DNA of 42,364 bases from an uncultured Blautia sp. (GTDB lineage: Bacteria; Bacillota; Clostridia; Lachnospirales; Lachnospiraceae), in assembly GCA_934424575.1 (NCBI GenBank), contig CAKRXU010000026.1:1-42364 (forward strand), in the 5' to 3' direction. The notes below the pieces were generated by a model. That model was not told where the DNA came from and made no database searches. It was given only the letters and a program-made list of their open reading frames with translations. Positions 7,982 through 15,728 of the stretch are shown piece after piece; within the stretch, counting starts at the first letter, position 1, and each line of letters begins with the position of its first letter. The position numbers and the translations under genes are program-made.

Positions 7982-8008
7982 GTTACTGTTCCTTCCATTC
8001 ACAGTAAC
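7982..8008. repeat. 27-bp palindromic intergenic repeat, copy 1
   Basis: Arms GTTACTGT (7982-7989) and ACAGTAAC (8001-8008) enclose 11 bases. The copy starts one base after the trpX stop codon, in the trpX-trpY gap. It is the same length and sequence type as copies at 21272-21298 and 23982-24008. Confidence 0.8.
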
Positions 8009-8009
8009 T

Positions 8010-9035
8010 TTATTTCGCTTCTACATCGTCGAAGCTTTCTGCTGTGGTGATCTCGTTTACCTGTGTGCAGAGAGGTTCGAAATCTTTTTTGATGGTCTCA
8101 AGGTCAAGTCCAAGAGCTTCGCATGTTTCTGTATTTACTGTTGCAGTACCATTGTCAAATGTTTCAACTGCTGTTTCTTCCGGTTTTGCACCGTCTACCA
8201 GGATATCAGCGATCATGTCTGCTGTTTTCTGTCCGAGGTTTGCATAGTCAACACCGTATCCTACAAATGCACCGTTCAGTGCGAAGGAGTCAGCTCCTGT
8301 GTAGTGCGGGATCCCTGCTTCAATGAATTTCTCATAGATAGAAAGCTCTGCTGTCATGATGGTGTTGTCGGTTGGTGTAAAGACTGCATCCACACCGTCT
8401 GCGATCAGTGCTTCTGCTGCAAGCTGAACTTCGTCTGTTGTGGTTCCGGTGCGCTCTACATATTCGATTCCTTCTTCATCCAGATAATCCTTTGCTTCCT
8501 GGATCGCTGTTGTAGAGGAATCCTGTCCTACATCATAGAGAAGACCGATCTTCTTTACATCCGGGTTCTGTGCCTGGATCAGTTTCATGATGGAAGAAGT
8601 ATCCAGATAATCACTGGTTCCTGTGATGTTTGCTCCAGGAGCATCCAGAGATTCTACAAGACCGGATCCAACCGGATCAGATACTGCGGAGAAAACGACC
8701 GGTGTATCGGTTCCCTCTGTTGCGGACTGCATACGCATGGCAACCGGTGTTGCGACACCTACCATCAGGTCTACATTGTCAGCCTGGAAGTCAGAGATGA
8801 TCTGCTCCATAACGCTGGCATCTGCATTACAGTTATCATAAGATACATCAAAAGTGACACCTTTTTCTTCGCCGATTTCCTCAAGGCGGGACTGGATATT
8901 GTCTACGATCTGGTTCAGGGAAGCATCATCTACATAGTTGCAGATACCTACCTTGAAATCATCCGCCATTACCGGTGAAGCCATCATCATGCTGGTTGCT
9001 ACTGCTGCTGCGATTACTAACATTCTTTTTTTCAT
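8010..9035 (-). CDS. trpX: Tryptophan ABC transporter substrate-binding protein (TrpX-like)
   Basis: Extracytoplasmic receptor of the transporter, 341 residues. Signal peptide: MKKRMLVIAAAVATSMMMAS then PVMADD, with cleavage likely near residue 25. No lipobox cysteine is visible at that position, so membrane anchoring is uncertain for a Gram-positive. The rest matches the ABC_sub_bind family (PF04392): VVFSAVSDPVGSGLVES, GANITGTSDYLDT, KKIGLLYDVGQDSS, AVFTPTDNTIM and GVDYANLGQKTADM. The start has AGAGAGGA upstream. A tryptophan T-box with its own promoter lies immediately upstream, so transcription should rise when tRNA-Trp is uncharged. This receptor, permease, ATPase order is that of TrpXYZ. 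Confidence 0.9.
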   Translation of the reverse strand: MKKRMLVIAAAVATSMMMASPVMADDFKVGICNYVDDASLNQIVDNIQSRLEEIGEEKGVTFDVSYDNCNADASVMEQIISDFQADNVDLMVGVATPVAMRMQSATEGTDTPVVFSAVSDPVGSGLVESLDAPGANITGTSDYLDTSSIMKLIQAQNPDVKKIGLLYDVGQDSSTTAIQEAKDYLDEEGIEYVERTGTTTDEVQLAAEALIADGVDAVFTPTDNTIMTAELSIYEKFIEAGIPHYTGADSFALNGAFVGYGVDYANLGQKTADMIADILVDGAKPEETAVETFDNGTATVNTETCEALGLDLETIKKDFEPLCTQVNEITTAESFDDVEAK

Positions 9036-9074
9036 TGTTTTTTCCTCTCTCTTTCTACATTCATTTTAATGTGC

Positions 9075-9350
9075 CATGAGAAAAAAAGAACCGTCCCAAG
9101 CTATGCTTGAGACGGTAATAATTTCTTATTATCGCGGTACCACTCAAATTGACGTATCGTCCACTTTCTCATGTACAAACATACACTCCTGATTGATAAC
9201 GGGTTCGGTTCCCGTCAGTGCCTACTCTCTGGATTCAAATTTCGGACTGCCCTCGGAAGGCCATTCGATCATCCGCTTCATACAGGCTTCCACCAGTACC
9301 TGCTCTCTGGAATGTTGCCGGATCATTTACTCTTCTTCCTCATCGGTTTT
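9075..9350 (-). promoter_or_regulatory. T-box leader, tRNA-Trp specific (specifier UGG)
   Basis: On the minus strand: an AGAGAG motif (complement of 9303-9308) and a Stem I region, a specifier-loop context GAA-TGG-CC followed by GAG with TGG at the complement of 9261-9263, the conserved antiterminator bulge sequence GAGTGGTACCGCG (complement of 9133-9145), and a terminator hairpin CCGTCcCAAGC/GCTTGaGACGG (9091-9115) followed by a run of T. This is the complete order of a transcriptional T-box. UGG is the tryptophan codon, so uncharged tRNA-Trp should stabilise the antiterminator and allow trpXYZ transcription. The bases between Stem I and the T-box sequence contain further hairpins. Confidence 0.93.
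9091..9115 (-). terminator. T-box intrinsic terminator
   Basis: An eleven-base stem with a TAT loop and one internal mismatch, followed on the minus strand by GGTTCTTTTTTT. The 5' arm overlaps the region that would form the antiterminator, as expected for a T-box. Confidence 0.9.
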
Positions 9351-9360
9351 GTTGTTTTAT

Positions 9361-9389
9361 ACTTTACCACACGAAATTGTCCCTGTCAA
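9361..9389 (-). promoter_or_regulatory. Promoter of the trpXYZ T-box transcript
   Basis: Minus-strand TTGACA (complement of 9384-9389), 17 bases, then TAAAGT (complement of 9361-9366). It lies just upstream of the T-box leader. Confidence 0.75.
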
Positions 9390-9449
9390 TCATTTTTTGA
9401 CTTCTTTGACATTTTTTTCGCTGTCACAGGTATCGCAGTTGATCCTGCC

Positions 9450-10814
9450 TTAGTTCTTGAAGCTGTGGATCGGAGCCGGGATACGTCCGCCTCTCTCTAC
9501 AAATGCCTCGCAGGAGAACTGATTTACCGGCATGATCGGTGCATAACCAAGGAGTCCGCCAAACTCTACGGTCTCGCCTACGCCTTTGCCGATCACCGGG
9601 ATCACTCTGACTGCTGTTGTCTTCTGGTTGATCATACCGATCGCAGATTCATCTGCAATGATTCCGGCGATGGTAGATGCCTTGGTATCTCCTGGAATTG
9701 CGATCATATCAAGACCTACAGAGCAGACACAGGTCATGGCTTCGAGTTTCTCAAGTGTCAGTGCACCAAGGTTTACGGAATCGATCATTCCCTGATCCTC
9801 GCTGACCGGAATGAACGCACCGCTTAATCCGCCGACTGCCTGAGCTGCCATAACGCCGCCCTTCTTGACCTGGTCGTTCAGAAGTGCAAGAGCTGCTGTG
9901 GTTCCCGGTGCTCCTACTCTCTCAAGCCCGATCTCCTCAAGGATCTCAGCAACACTGTCGCCGATCGCCGGTGTCGGTGCCAGGGAAAGGTCAACGATGC
10001 CGAACGGCACACCAAGACGCCTGGATGCTTCCTGTGCAACAAGCTGGCCTACACGTGTTACCTTGAAGGCTGTTCTCTTGATCATCTCGCAGAGTGTCTG
10101 GAAATCTGCTCCACGAACGGATTCCAGAGCTGTCTTAACAACGCCAGGGCCGCTGACACCAACGTTGATGATACAGTCTGCCTCTGTTACGCCATGGAAA
10201 GCTCCTGCCATGAACGGGTTATCATCCGGTGCATTGCAGAATACGACCAGTTTCGCACAACCAAGGGAATCCTGATCTCTGGAAGCCTTCGCTGTCTCCA
10301 GAACGATCTCGCCCATTAATTTGACTGCATCCATGTTGATACCAGTCTTGGTGGAACCAACATTTACAGAACTGCACACGCGCTCTGTCACAGCAAGTGC
10401 CTGCGGGATGGAGCGGATCAGAAGTTCCTCTGCCGGTGTCATTCCCTTGCTTACCAGTGCAGAATATCCGCCGATGAAGTTGACTCCGATGGTCTTTGCC
10501 GCTCTGTCAAGAGTCTTTGCAACAGATACGAAATCTTCGGTGGAGTGACATGCCACGCCGCCTACGAGCGCGATCGGTGTCACAGAAACTCGTTTGTTTA
10601 CGACCGGGATCCCAAACTCTGTTGCGATCTTGTCACCGGTAGCTACGAGGTCTTTTGCCTTTGTGGTGATCTTGTCGTAGATTTTCTGGTTCATAGTGTC
10701 AAGATCACTGTCGATGCAGTCCAGAAGGCTGATTCCCATGGTGATGGTACGCACATCCAGGTTTTCCTGCTCGATCATTTTGTTTGTTTCGTTTACTTCA
10801 AAAATATTTATCAT
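9450..10814 (-). CDS. PFL family protein (DUF711/UPF0210)
   Basis: A 454-residue cytoplasmic protein of the DUF711 family, which shares the glycyl-radical-enzyme-like PFL fold in structures but has no established reaction. The start MINIFEVNETNKMIEQENLD is chosen for the AAGGAG site eight bases upstream; the open frame continues ten codons further with no site. Conserved blocks seen are NVGSTKTGINMDAVKLMGE, KLVVFCNAPDDNPFMAGAFHG, GVSGPGVVKTAL, DLSLAPTPAIGDSVAEIL and the GDTKASTIAGIIADESAIG stretch. I see no typical C-terminal RVxGY glycyl-radical loop, so it is not a classical radical enzyme. It is paired with the ACT-domain gene just upstream, a conserved pairing in Firmicutes that suggests an amino-acid-sensing role. 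Confidence 0.88.
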   Translation of the reverse strand: MINIFEVNETNKMIEQENLDVRTITMGISLLDCIDSDLDTMNQKIYDKITTKAKDLVATGDKIATEFGIPVVNKRVSVTPIALVGGVACHSTEDFVSVAKTLDRAAKTIGVNFIGGYSALVSKGMTPAEELLIRSIPQALAVTERVCSSVNVGSTKTGINMDAVKLMGEIVLETAKASRDQDSLGCAKLVVFCNAPDDNPFMAGAFHGVTEADCIINVGVSGPGVVKTALESVRGADFQTLCEMIKRTAFKVTRVGQLVAQEASRRLGVPFGIVDLSLAPTPAIGDSVAEILEEIGLERVGAPGTTAALALLNDQVKKGGVMAAQAVGGLSGAFIPVSEDQGMIDSVNLGALTLEKLEAMTCVCSVGLDMIAIPGDTKASTIAGIIADESAIGMINQKTTAVRVIPVIGKGVGETVEFGGLLGYAPIMPVNQFSCEAFVERGGRIPAPIHSFKN

Positions 10815-10848
10815 GTCGGTGCTCCTTTGTATAAGGTTTATCAAGGTT

Positions 10849-11121
10849 TTAGATTCTGTGCATTACATTGAAAATATCTTCATGCTGGCAGCGGATCACT
10901 ACACCGATCTTGTCGCCGATTTCAGAAAGTTCCTTTGAAATGGTTGCAGCATCCTTCTCTGAACCGCTGGTGTCTGCAATCATCATCATGTTAAAATACC
11001 CCTGTACGATAGTCTGGGAAATATCCAGAATATTTACGTTGTTGTCTGCAAGATAGGTACATACCTTTGCAATGATTCCTACGGTGTCATTTCCTACTAC
11101 TGTAATGATTGTTTTTTTCAT
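10849..11121 (-). CDS. ACT domain protein (UPF0237)
   Basis: A 90-residue protein made of a single ACT domain, the small ligand-binding fold that usually senses amino acids. It begins MKKTIITVVGNDTVGIIAKV, typical of the UPF0237/GcvR-like group, and continues through NVNILDISQTIVQGYFNMM. AGGGAGAAAG precedes the start. It is 34 bases upstream of the DUF711 gene on the same strand, a pair that recurs in Firmicutes, so the ACT protein is probably the regulatory partner of the DUF711 protein. The ligand is unknown. Confidence 0.9.
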   Translation of the reverse strand: MKKTIITVVGNDTVGIIAKVCTYLADNNVNILDISQTIVQGYFNMMMIADTSGSEKDAATISKELSEIGDKIGVVIRCQHEDIFNVMHRI

Positions 11122-11138
11122 GACTTTCTCCCTTTCTC

Positions 11139-11936
11139 TTATACGGTAACTGCCTCAGAAGCAAAATCTCTGTGCGCTACCTGAATTCTGAAATCTTTTG
11201 ATTTGTAAGGGTTATCTCCCAGTGTTACCTCTGAACATACAGTCTCGTAAGCAAGTTCTTCGTAATTATTTTCCCTGCTCAAATGTCCAAGAAAAATTGC
11301 CTTCATGTTGTCATGGAGGAGACGGCACAGAAGCCTGCCTGCATTTTCGTTGGACAGATGCCCTCTGTCACCCAGGATCCTCTGTTTCAGGTAATAAGGG
11401 TATCTGCCTACCTGAAGCATCCGGATATCATGGTTTGCTTCCAGAAGAAGAGCATCCAGATTCTGAAGATTTTCGACAATATACTCATCATATTTGCCAA
11501 GATCCGTCGCGATCCCTACGGAGCTGTCTCCACATTCCACGCGGTAGCCGACAGGCTGTGCCGCATCGTGGGGGATGCCAAACGGATTGATGGTCAGATC
11601 TTTGACATGAAAAGGTTCATCCTCCCGGATCTCATGAAAGATTCCCTCCGGAAGTTTCCCCAGGGATCCGCTCTCCAGCATTGCATCTATCGTCCCTTCC
11701 GTCGCATAGACCGGAAGTCCGTATCTGCGCGCGATCACTCCAAGTCCCTTGATGTGATCAGAATGCTCATGGGTGATCAGGATCCCGTCCAGGTCGCGTC
11801 CGGTAAGGTCAATGCTGTTAAGCCCTGCCTCCATCTTCTTCCCGCTGATCCCGATATCCACCAGCATATGTGTCTGCTCAGATCCTATGTAAATACAATT
11901 TCCGCTGCTGCCGCTTGCAATACTGCAAAATCTCAT
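11139..11936 (-). CDS. MBL-fold metallohydrolase, WalJ/YycJ-like
   Basis: A 265-residue metallo-beta-lactamase-fold hydrolase. The family includes YycJ/WalJ, a 5'-3' exonuclease-type protein linked in Bacillus to the WalRK operon and to DNA repair. Metal-binding motif THEHSDHIKGLG (near residue 60) is intact, and further histidines lie in LLEANHDIRML, DRGHLSNENAG and FLGHLSRENNYEELA. The N-terminus MRFCSIASGSSGNCIYIG is characteristic of the family. The start is ATG at 11936 overlapping the coaE stop as ATGA, which supports translational coupling. Here it follows polA-coaE rather than walRK, fitting a DNA-metabolism role. Substrate not shown by sequence. Confidence 0.88.
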   Translation of the reverse strand: MRFCSIASGSSGNCIYIGSEQTHMLVDIGISGKKMEAGLNSIDLTGRDLDGILITHEHSDHIKGLGVIARRYGLPVYATEGTIDAMLESGSLGKLPEGIFHEIREDEPFHVKDLTINPFGIPHDAAQPVGYRVECGDSSVGIATDLGKYDEYIVENLQNLDALLLEANHDIRMLQVGRYPYYLKQRILGDRGHLSNENAGRLLCRLLHDNMKAIFLGHLSRENNYEELAYETVCSEVTLGDNPYKSKDFRIQVAHRDFASEAVTV

Positions 11937-12523
11937 AATGCTCTGATCCCTTCTTCGATCTGACACCATGTTTCGTCCAGATCTCCATTATTCTGTATGA
12001 TATAATCTGCATGTTCCCGGAAAAATCCTTCCGTTGCCTGACGTGCGATGATGTTTTCGGCTTTCTCTCTTGTATAGCCGCGGCTGCTCATCAGACGTTC
12101 GATCCGGATTTCCTGGTCTGTATGAATATACCACACTTTGTCACAAAATGCATCATAATGATCTTCCAGAAGAAGCGCAGCCTCCACTATCATGAGCGTA
12201 CAGCCTGCCTTTTTTTGTTCTTCGATCTTATCCAGAATATAGCTTTTTACAGCCGGATGGATGATGTCATCCAGTTTCTGCCGCATTTCTTCATGGGCAA
12301 ATACTACATCAGAAACTATCTTCCGGTCAATGGTTTTATCATTTTTTATGATTTGTTTTCCAAATAATGCAATCACCTGTTCATAGCAGATGCCGCCCGG
12401 CTCCATGACAAGATGACCGATCTTGTCCGCCTGGAGTACACAGGCATTGTATTGTTTTTCAAGATGATCGAGGACGGTGCTCTTACCGGCACCGACCCCG
12501 CCAGTGATTCCTATGATCTTCAT
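11933..12523 (-). CDS. coaE: Dephospho-CoA kinase
   Basis: Phosphorylates the 3' hydroxyl of dephospho-CoA, the last step of coenzyme A synthesis. It is 196 residues from the ATG at 12523, where MKIIGITGGVGAGKSTVLD gives the P-loop; the open frame extends upstream inside polA but without a suitable start. Other family features are the DADKIGH-like LQADKIGHLVMEPGG, the lid-region block HPAVKSYILDKIEEQ, LLLEDHYDAFCDKVWYI and RLMSSRGYTREKAENIIARQ. It starts one base after the polA stop codon and overlaps walJ by four bases, so the three genes form one transcriptional unit. polA-coaE adjacency is common in Firmicutes. Confidence 0.96.
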   Translation of the reverse strand: MKIIGITGGVGAGKSTVLDHLEKQYNACVLQADKIGHLVMEPGGICYEQVIALFGKQIIKNDKTIDRKIVSDVVFAHEEMRQKLDDIIHPAVKSYILDKIEEQKKAGCTLMIVEAALLLEDHYDAFCDKVWYIHTDQEIRIERLMSSRGYTREKAENIIARQATEGFFREHADYIIQNNGDLDETWCQIEEGIRAL

Positions 12524-12524
12524 T

Positions 12525-15164
12525 TTATTTTGCCTCATACCAGTTTTCGCCTTCGTGCATGTCGATCTCAAGCTCCACGGAGAGATGTGCAGCACCTTTC
12601 ATTTCTTCTTCCAGGATCTTTGAAACGGTTTCGATCTCTTCTTTCTTTGTCTCGATCAGAAGCTCATCGTGTACCTGGAGGACAAGCCTTGACTCCAGGC
12701 CTTCCTGTTTCATCCTCTCATAGACACGGTTCATCGCGATCTTGATGATGTCTGCCGCGCTTCCCTGGATCGGAGAGTTCATCGCCACTCGTTCGCCAAA
12801 AGACCTCTGCATGAAATTACTGGATTTCAGTTCCGGTACCGGACGGCGGCGTCCGAGCATGGTGGACACATAGCCTTTTTCTTTTGCATTTTCAACAAGT
12901 CCATCCAGAAATCCCTTGATCTTTGGATAAGTCTCAAAATATTTCTCGATATATGCTGCCGCCTCTTTACGAGTGATGCTTAAGTCCTGACTGAGTCCGA
13001 AGGAGCTGATCCCATATACGATACCAAAGTTGACCGCCTTGGCGTTTCTTCGCTGCAATGATGTCACCTCGTCAAACGGCACGTGGAATACCTGAGATGC
13101 TGTCAGGCGGTGGATATCCTGTGCCTCTCTGTATGCCTGGATCAGCTTCTCGTCCCCGGACATATGCGCGAGTACTCGAAGTTCGATCTGCGAGTAGTCC
13201 GCATCCAGGAATACAAAACCATCTTCCGGCACAAAAACTTTGCGGATCAGCCGTCCGAGTTCCATTCTGACCGGAATGTTCTGAAGGTTCGGCTCCGTAC
13301 TGCTGATACGTCCTGTCGCTGTGATCGTCTGGTTAAAGGTGGAATGGATCCTTCCATCCGGTTCGATCACAGCACTCAGTCCGTCTGCATAAGTGGATTT
13401 GAGTTTCGCAAGCTGGCGGTATTCCAGGATGTTTTTGATGATCTCATGTTCCGGTGCAAGTTTCTCAAGGATATCTGCGGCTGTAGAGTAACCCGTCTTT
13501 GTCTTCTTGCCGCCCGGAATCCCCATTTTTTCGAACAGGATCACACCGAGCTGTTTCGGAGAGTTGATGTTGAATTCTTCTCCTGCCTGTTCCCAGATCA
13601 TTTTTTCCAGTTCCTGGATGCGGACGCTCAGTTTTTCTCCGTAGCTCTTTAATTCTTCGCCCTTGACGCAGATTCCCCACTCTTCCATGGAATTCAGGGT
13701 AAATACCAGCGGAAGCTCGATCTCTGTGTAGACTTTCCACATTTCCGTCTCGTGGAGGGCTTTTTCGATCGATCCTCTGGACGCCAAAGCTGTATATGCC
13801 ACATAGCAGGCGTAAGTTCCCAGTCCTTCGGAGGATTTTTCCCAGGCTTTTTGGATGCTGTCTTTGCCAAGAAGGTCCTCCCGGGTCGGAAGGAGTTTCC
13901 CATCGAGATATTCCTTTGCCACGTCGTCGAAAGTGTAGGAAGATTTCAGCGGATTCAGAAGATATACACCGATTCCTGTATCAAACACATGGGAAGTTTC
14001 TGTAAGTTTCACATGTTTCAGAACGCTCTTGACATCCATGCAGCAGAGGACCGTCGTGTCGGCAAGTTCTTTTAATTTACCGCAGAGATAGTCGCCTGTC
14101 ATAAGCCCCTGCGCCGGAATATGATAAACTTCCTCTTCCTCCAGTGCGATCCCGACTCCGTAAACGTCTTCCCTGTCACAGAGAAGTTCTACGCCGACAT
14201 AAGGCTTCGCTGCTGCCTTCTGGAAAAGTGCCTCTGCCCCAGAAAGGTCTTCGCAGGTAAAAAAGTCATCTGTCATCGTCTGCTGTGACACACTTGCCGC
14301 ATCAAAACGGCTTAAAAGGTTCTTGAACTCCAGACGTTTGCAGAGTTCATAAGCTTCCGGCGTATAGAGATCCTGAAGCCTTGCCTCCTCGTAGGAAAAT
14401 TCCAGCGGACTGTCCGTATTGATCGTTGCCAGAGTTTTACTTAAGACAGCCAGATCGTAATGCTCCCTGAGAGATTCCTTCGCCTTGTTTGGCTTCACTT
14501 CCTCGAGATGCTCATGTGCATTCTCAATGGAGCCATACTGTACGATCAGCTTGGTCGCTGTTTTCTCTCCGACGCCCGGGATCCCCGGGATATTGTCGGC
14601 GGAGTCACCCATCAGGGCCTTAAGTTCAATGATCTGCGGCGGTGTTACCTGATATTTCTCCAGGACCTGCTCCGCATGGAAGTTCTCGATCGTTGTCTTG
14701 CCCCGGGATGTCTTTGGCAGACGGATCATGATCTTGTCTGTCGCAAGCTGGAGAAGGTCACGGTCTCCGGAAAGGATCGTGACATCCATCCCCTGTTTCT
14801 CACTTCGGAACGCCAGTGTGCCAAGAAGGTCATCCGCCTCATATCCTGCCATGGATACGGTCTTGACTCCCATGGACGTGAGTACTTCCCGGATCAGAGG
14901 TACCTGCTCACGCAGTTCTGACGGCATCGGCTTCCTCGTGCCTTTGTATGCCTCGTACATCTTATGGCGGAAAGTCGGCTCATGAAGATCGAACGCAACA
15001 GTCAGATAATCTGGTTTTTCCTCCTCAAGAATACGGAAAAGGATATTCAAAAATCCATAAACCGCGCCTGTATGTTTCCCGTCTGAATTGGTCAGATCCG
15101 GAAGTCCATAAAAAGCGCGGTTCAGTATGCTGTGTCCATCTATCAATAATATTTTTTCACTCAA
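12525..15164 (-). CDS. polA: DNA polymerase I
   Basis: Repair and Okazaki-fragment polymerase, 879 residues. Residues about 1-290 are the 5' nuclease (ILLIDGHSILNRAFYGL, YEADDLLGTLA, SGDRDLLQL, DSADNIPGIPGVGEKTA). Residues about 300-470 are the 3'-5' exonuclease-like domain, but catalytic motif I reads YVGVELL instead of the DxE form and the YxxxD motif is absent, so proofreading is probably lost, as in Bacillus-type enzymes. Residues about 480-879 are the polymerase: motif A DADYSQIELR (near 654), motif B RRNAKAVNFGIVYGISSFG, motif C QVHDELLIE. The start is TTG at 15164, supported by AGGAGG eight bases upstream; no other start fits the MSEKILLIDGHS N-terminus. Confidence 0.98.
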   Translation of the reverse strand: MSEKILLIDGHSILNRAFYGLPDLTNSDGKHTGAVYGFLNILFRILEEEKPDYLTVAFDLHEPTFRHKMYEAYKGTRKPMPSELREQVPLIREVLTSMGVKTVSMAGYEADDLLGTLAFRSEKQGMDVTILSGDRDLLQLATDKIMIRLPKTSRGKTTIENFHAEQVLEKYQVTPPQIIELKALMGDSADNIPGIPGVGEKTATKLIVQYGSIENAHEHLEEVKPNKAKESLREHYDLAVLSKTLATINTDSPLEFSYEEARLQDLYTPEAYELCKRLEFKNLLSRFDAASVSQQTMTDDFFTCEDLSGAEALFQKAAAKPYVGVELLCDREDVYGVGIALEEEEVYHIPAQGLMTGDYLCGKLKELADTTVLCCMDVKSVLKHVKLTETSHVFDTGIGVYLLNPLKSSYTFDDVAKEYLDGKLLPTREDLLGKDSIQKAWEKSSEGLGTYACYVAYTALASRGSIEKALHETEMWKVYTEIELPLVFTLNSMEEWGICVKGEELKSYGEKLSVRIQELEKMIWEQAGEEFNINSPKQLGVILFEKMGIPGGKKTKTGYSTAADILEKLAPEHEIIKNILEYRQLAKLKSTYADGLSAVIEPDGRIHSTFNQTITATGRISSTEPNLQNIPVRMELGRLIRKVFVPEDGFVFLDADYSQIELRVLAHMSGDEKLIQAYREAQDIHRLTASQVFHVPFDEVTSLQRRNAKAVNFGIVYGISSFGLSQDLSITRKEAAAYIEKYFETYPKIKGFLDGLVENAKEKGYVSTMLGRRRPVPELKSSNFMQRSFGERVAMNSPIQGSAADIIKIAMNRVYERMKQEGLESRLVLQVHDELLIETKKEEIETVSKILEEEMKGAAHLSVELEIDMHEGENWYEAK

Positions 15165-15211
15165 GTTCCTGTCCTCCTGTTACATTTTGGCTCACATACG
15201 ATGCTCTGTTT

Positions 15212-15227
15212 GTACTGTTCACAGTAC
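15212..15227. repeat. Shortened derivative of the 27-bp palindromic repeat
   Basis: GTACTGTTCACAGTAC at 15212-15227 is a near-perfect palindrome with the TGTTCACAGTA core of the 27-bp repeats. It looks like the product of losing the centre between the two GTTCAC units and one T per arm. It lies between polA and the zinc-finger gene. Confidence 0.5.
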
Positions 15228-15229
15228 TT

Positions 15230-15574
15230 CTATTTCCCTAATATAGCAAAAATCACGAATACGCACAAGGCCACAGCGGCTGCCACGCAGATAAGCCCCA
15301 CAGTAAAACGGATTCCTCTTGTCTGATGAATGAAACGTCTGGATCTCCGGATCTCCTGCTCCAGAAGTTTCTTAAAGTCAAGGACGGTCCCGTCCTCCTC
15401 TTCATCAAGCTGCTGCATCGCCTCATGCACGATAAAATAAGTTTCCAGTTCATCATAGCAGGAGGGACAGGTCTCTATATGATCCAGAAATTCTTCCAGT
15501 TCGTTCACAGACAGACTGTGATCGATAAAGCGCGTGACCATACTCTCTGCTGTTCTGCAATCCATTCCCGACAC
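15230..15574 (-). CDS. Putative zinc-finger (zf-HC2) membrane protein, anti-sigma-like
   Basis: About 114 residues from a GTG at 15574, favoured because GGAGG lies eight bases upstream; an ATG three codons later (15565) and one at 15610 are alternatives. The sequence FLDHIETCPSCYDELETYF is the HxxxCxxC zinc-binding motif of anti-sigma factors. A charged linker rich in D, E, K and R follows, then one membrane helix (FTVGLICVAAAVALCVFVIF) and a three-residue tail. The layout, cytosolic zinc-binding domain, then single helix with almost no outer domain, is that of a zf-HC2 anti-sigma-like regulator. No sigma-factor gene is adjacent, so a partner is not evident. It precedes polA in the same direction. 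Confidence 0.75.
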   Translation of the reverse strand: MSGMDCRTAESMVTRFIDHSLSVNELEEFLDHIETCPSCYDELETYFIVHEAMQQLDEEEDGTVLDFKKLLEQEIRRSRRFIHQTRGIRFTVGLICVAAAVALCVFVIFAILGK

Positions 15575-15649
15575 CGGCTGCACCTCCCTTATTCCTGTCT
15601 GGCTGCCCATTCCGACCGGGCAGTATTCATTCTTCTTCGTAGTATAGCA

Positions 15650-15691
15650 TAAAAAAAGACAGTTCTCAACGAATTTCGCCGGAACTGTCTT
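15650..15691 (-). terminator. Terminator of ftsH
   Basis: AAGACAGTTC (15656-15665) and GAACTGTCTT (15682-15691) form a ten-base stem with a 16-base loop, followed on the minus strand by a run of seven or more T. It lies about 38 bases beyond the ftsH stop. Confidence 0.9.
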
Positions 15692-15728
15692 CTGTTCTTC
15701 TGCCGCACGCTCAAAATAGCGGCGTCTT

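Noticed and set aside
7980..8978. Long plus-strand frame of 332 codons opposite trpX
   Set aside because: It is cysteine- and phenylalanine-rich and antisense to a clear receptor gene with signal peptide and T-box; it is typical of a mirror frame.
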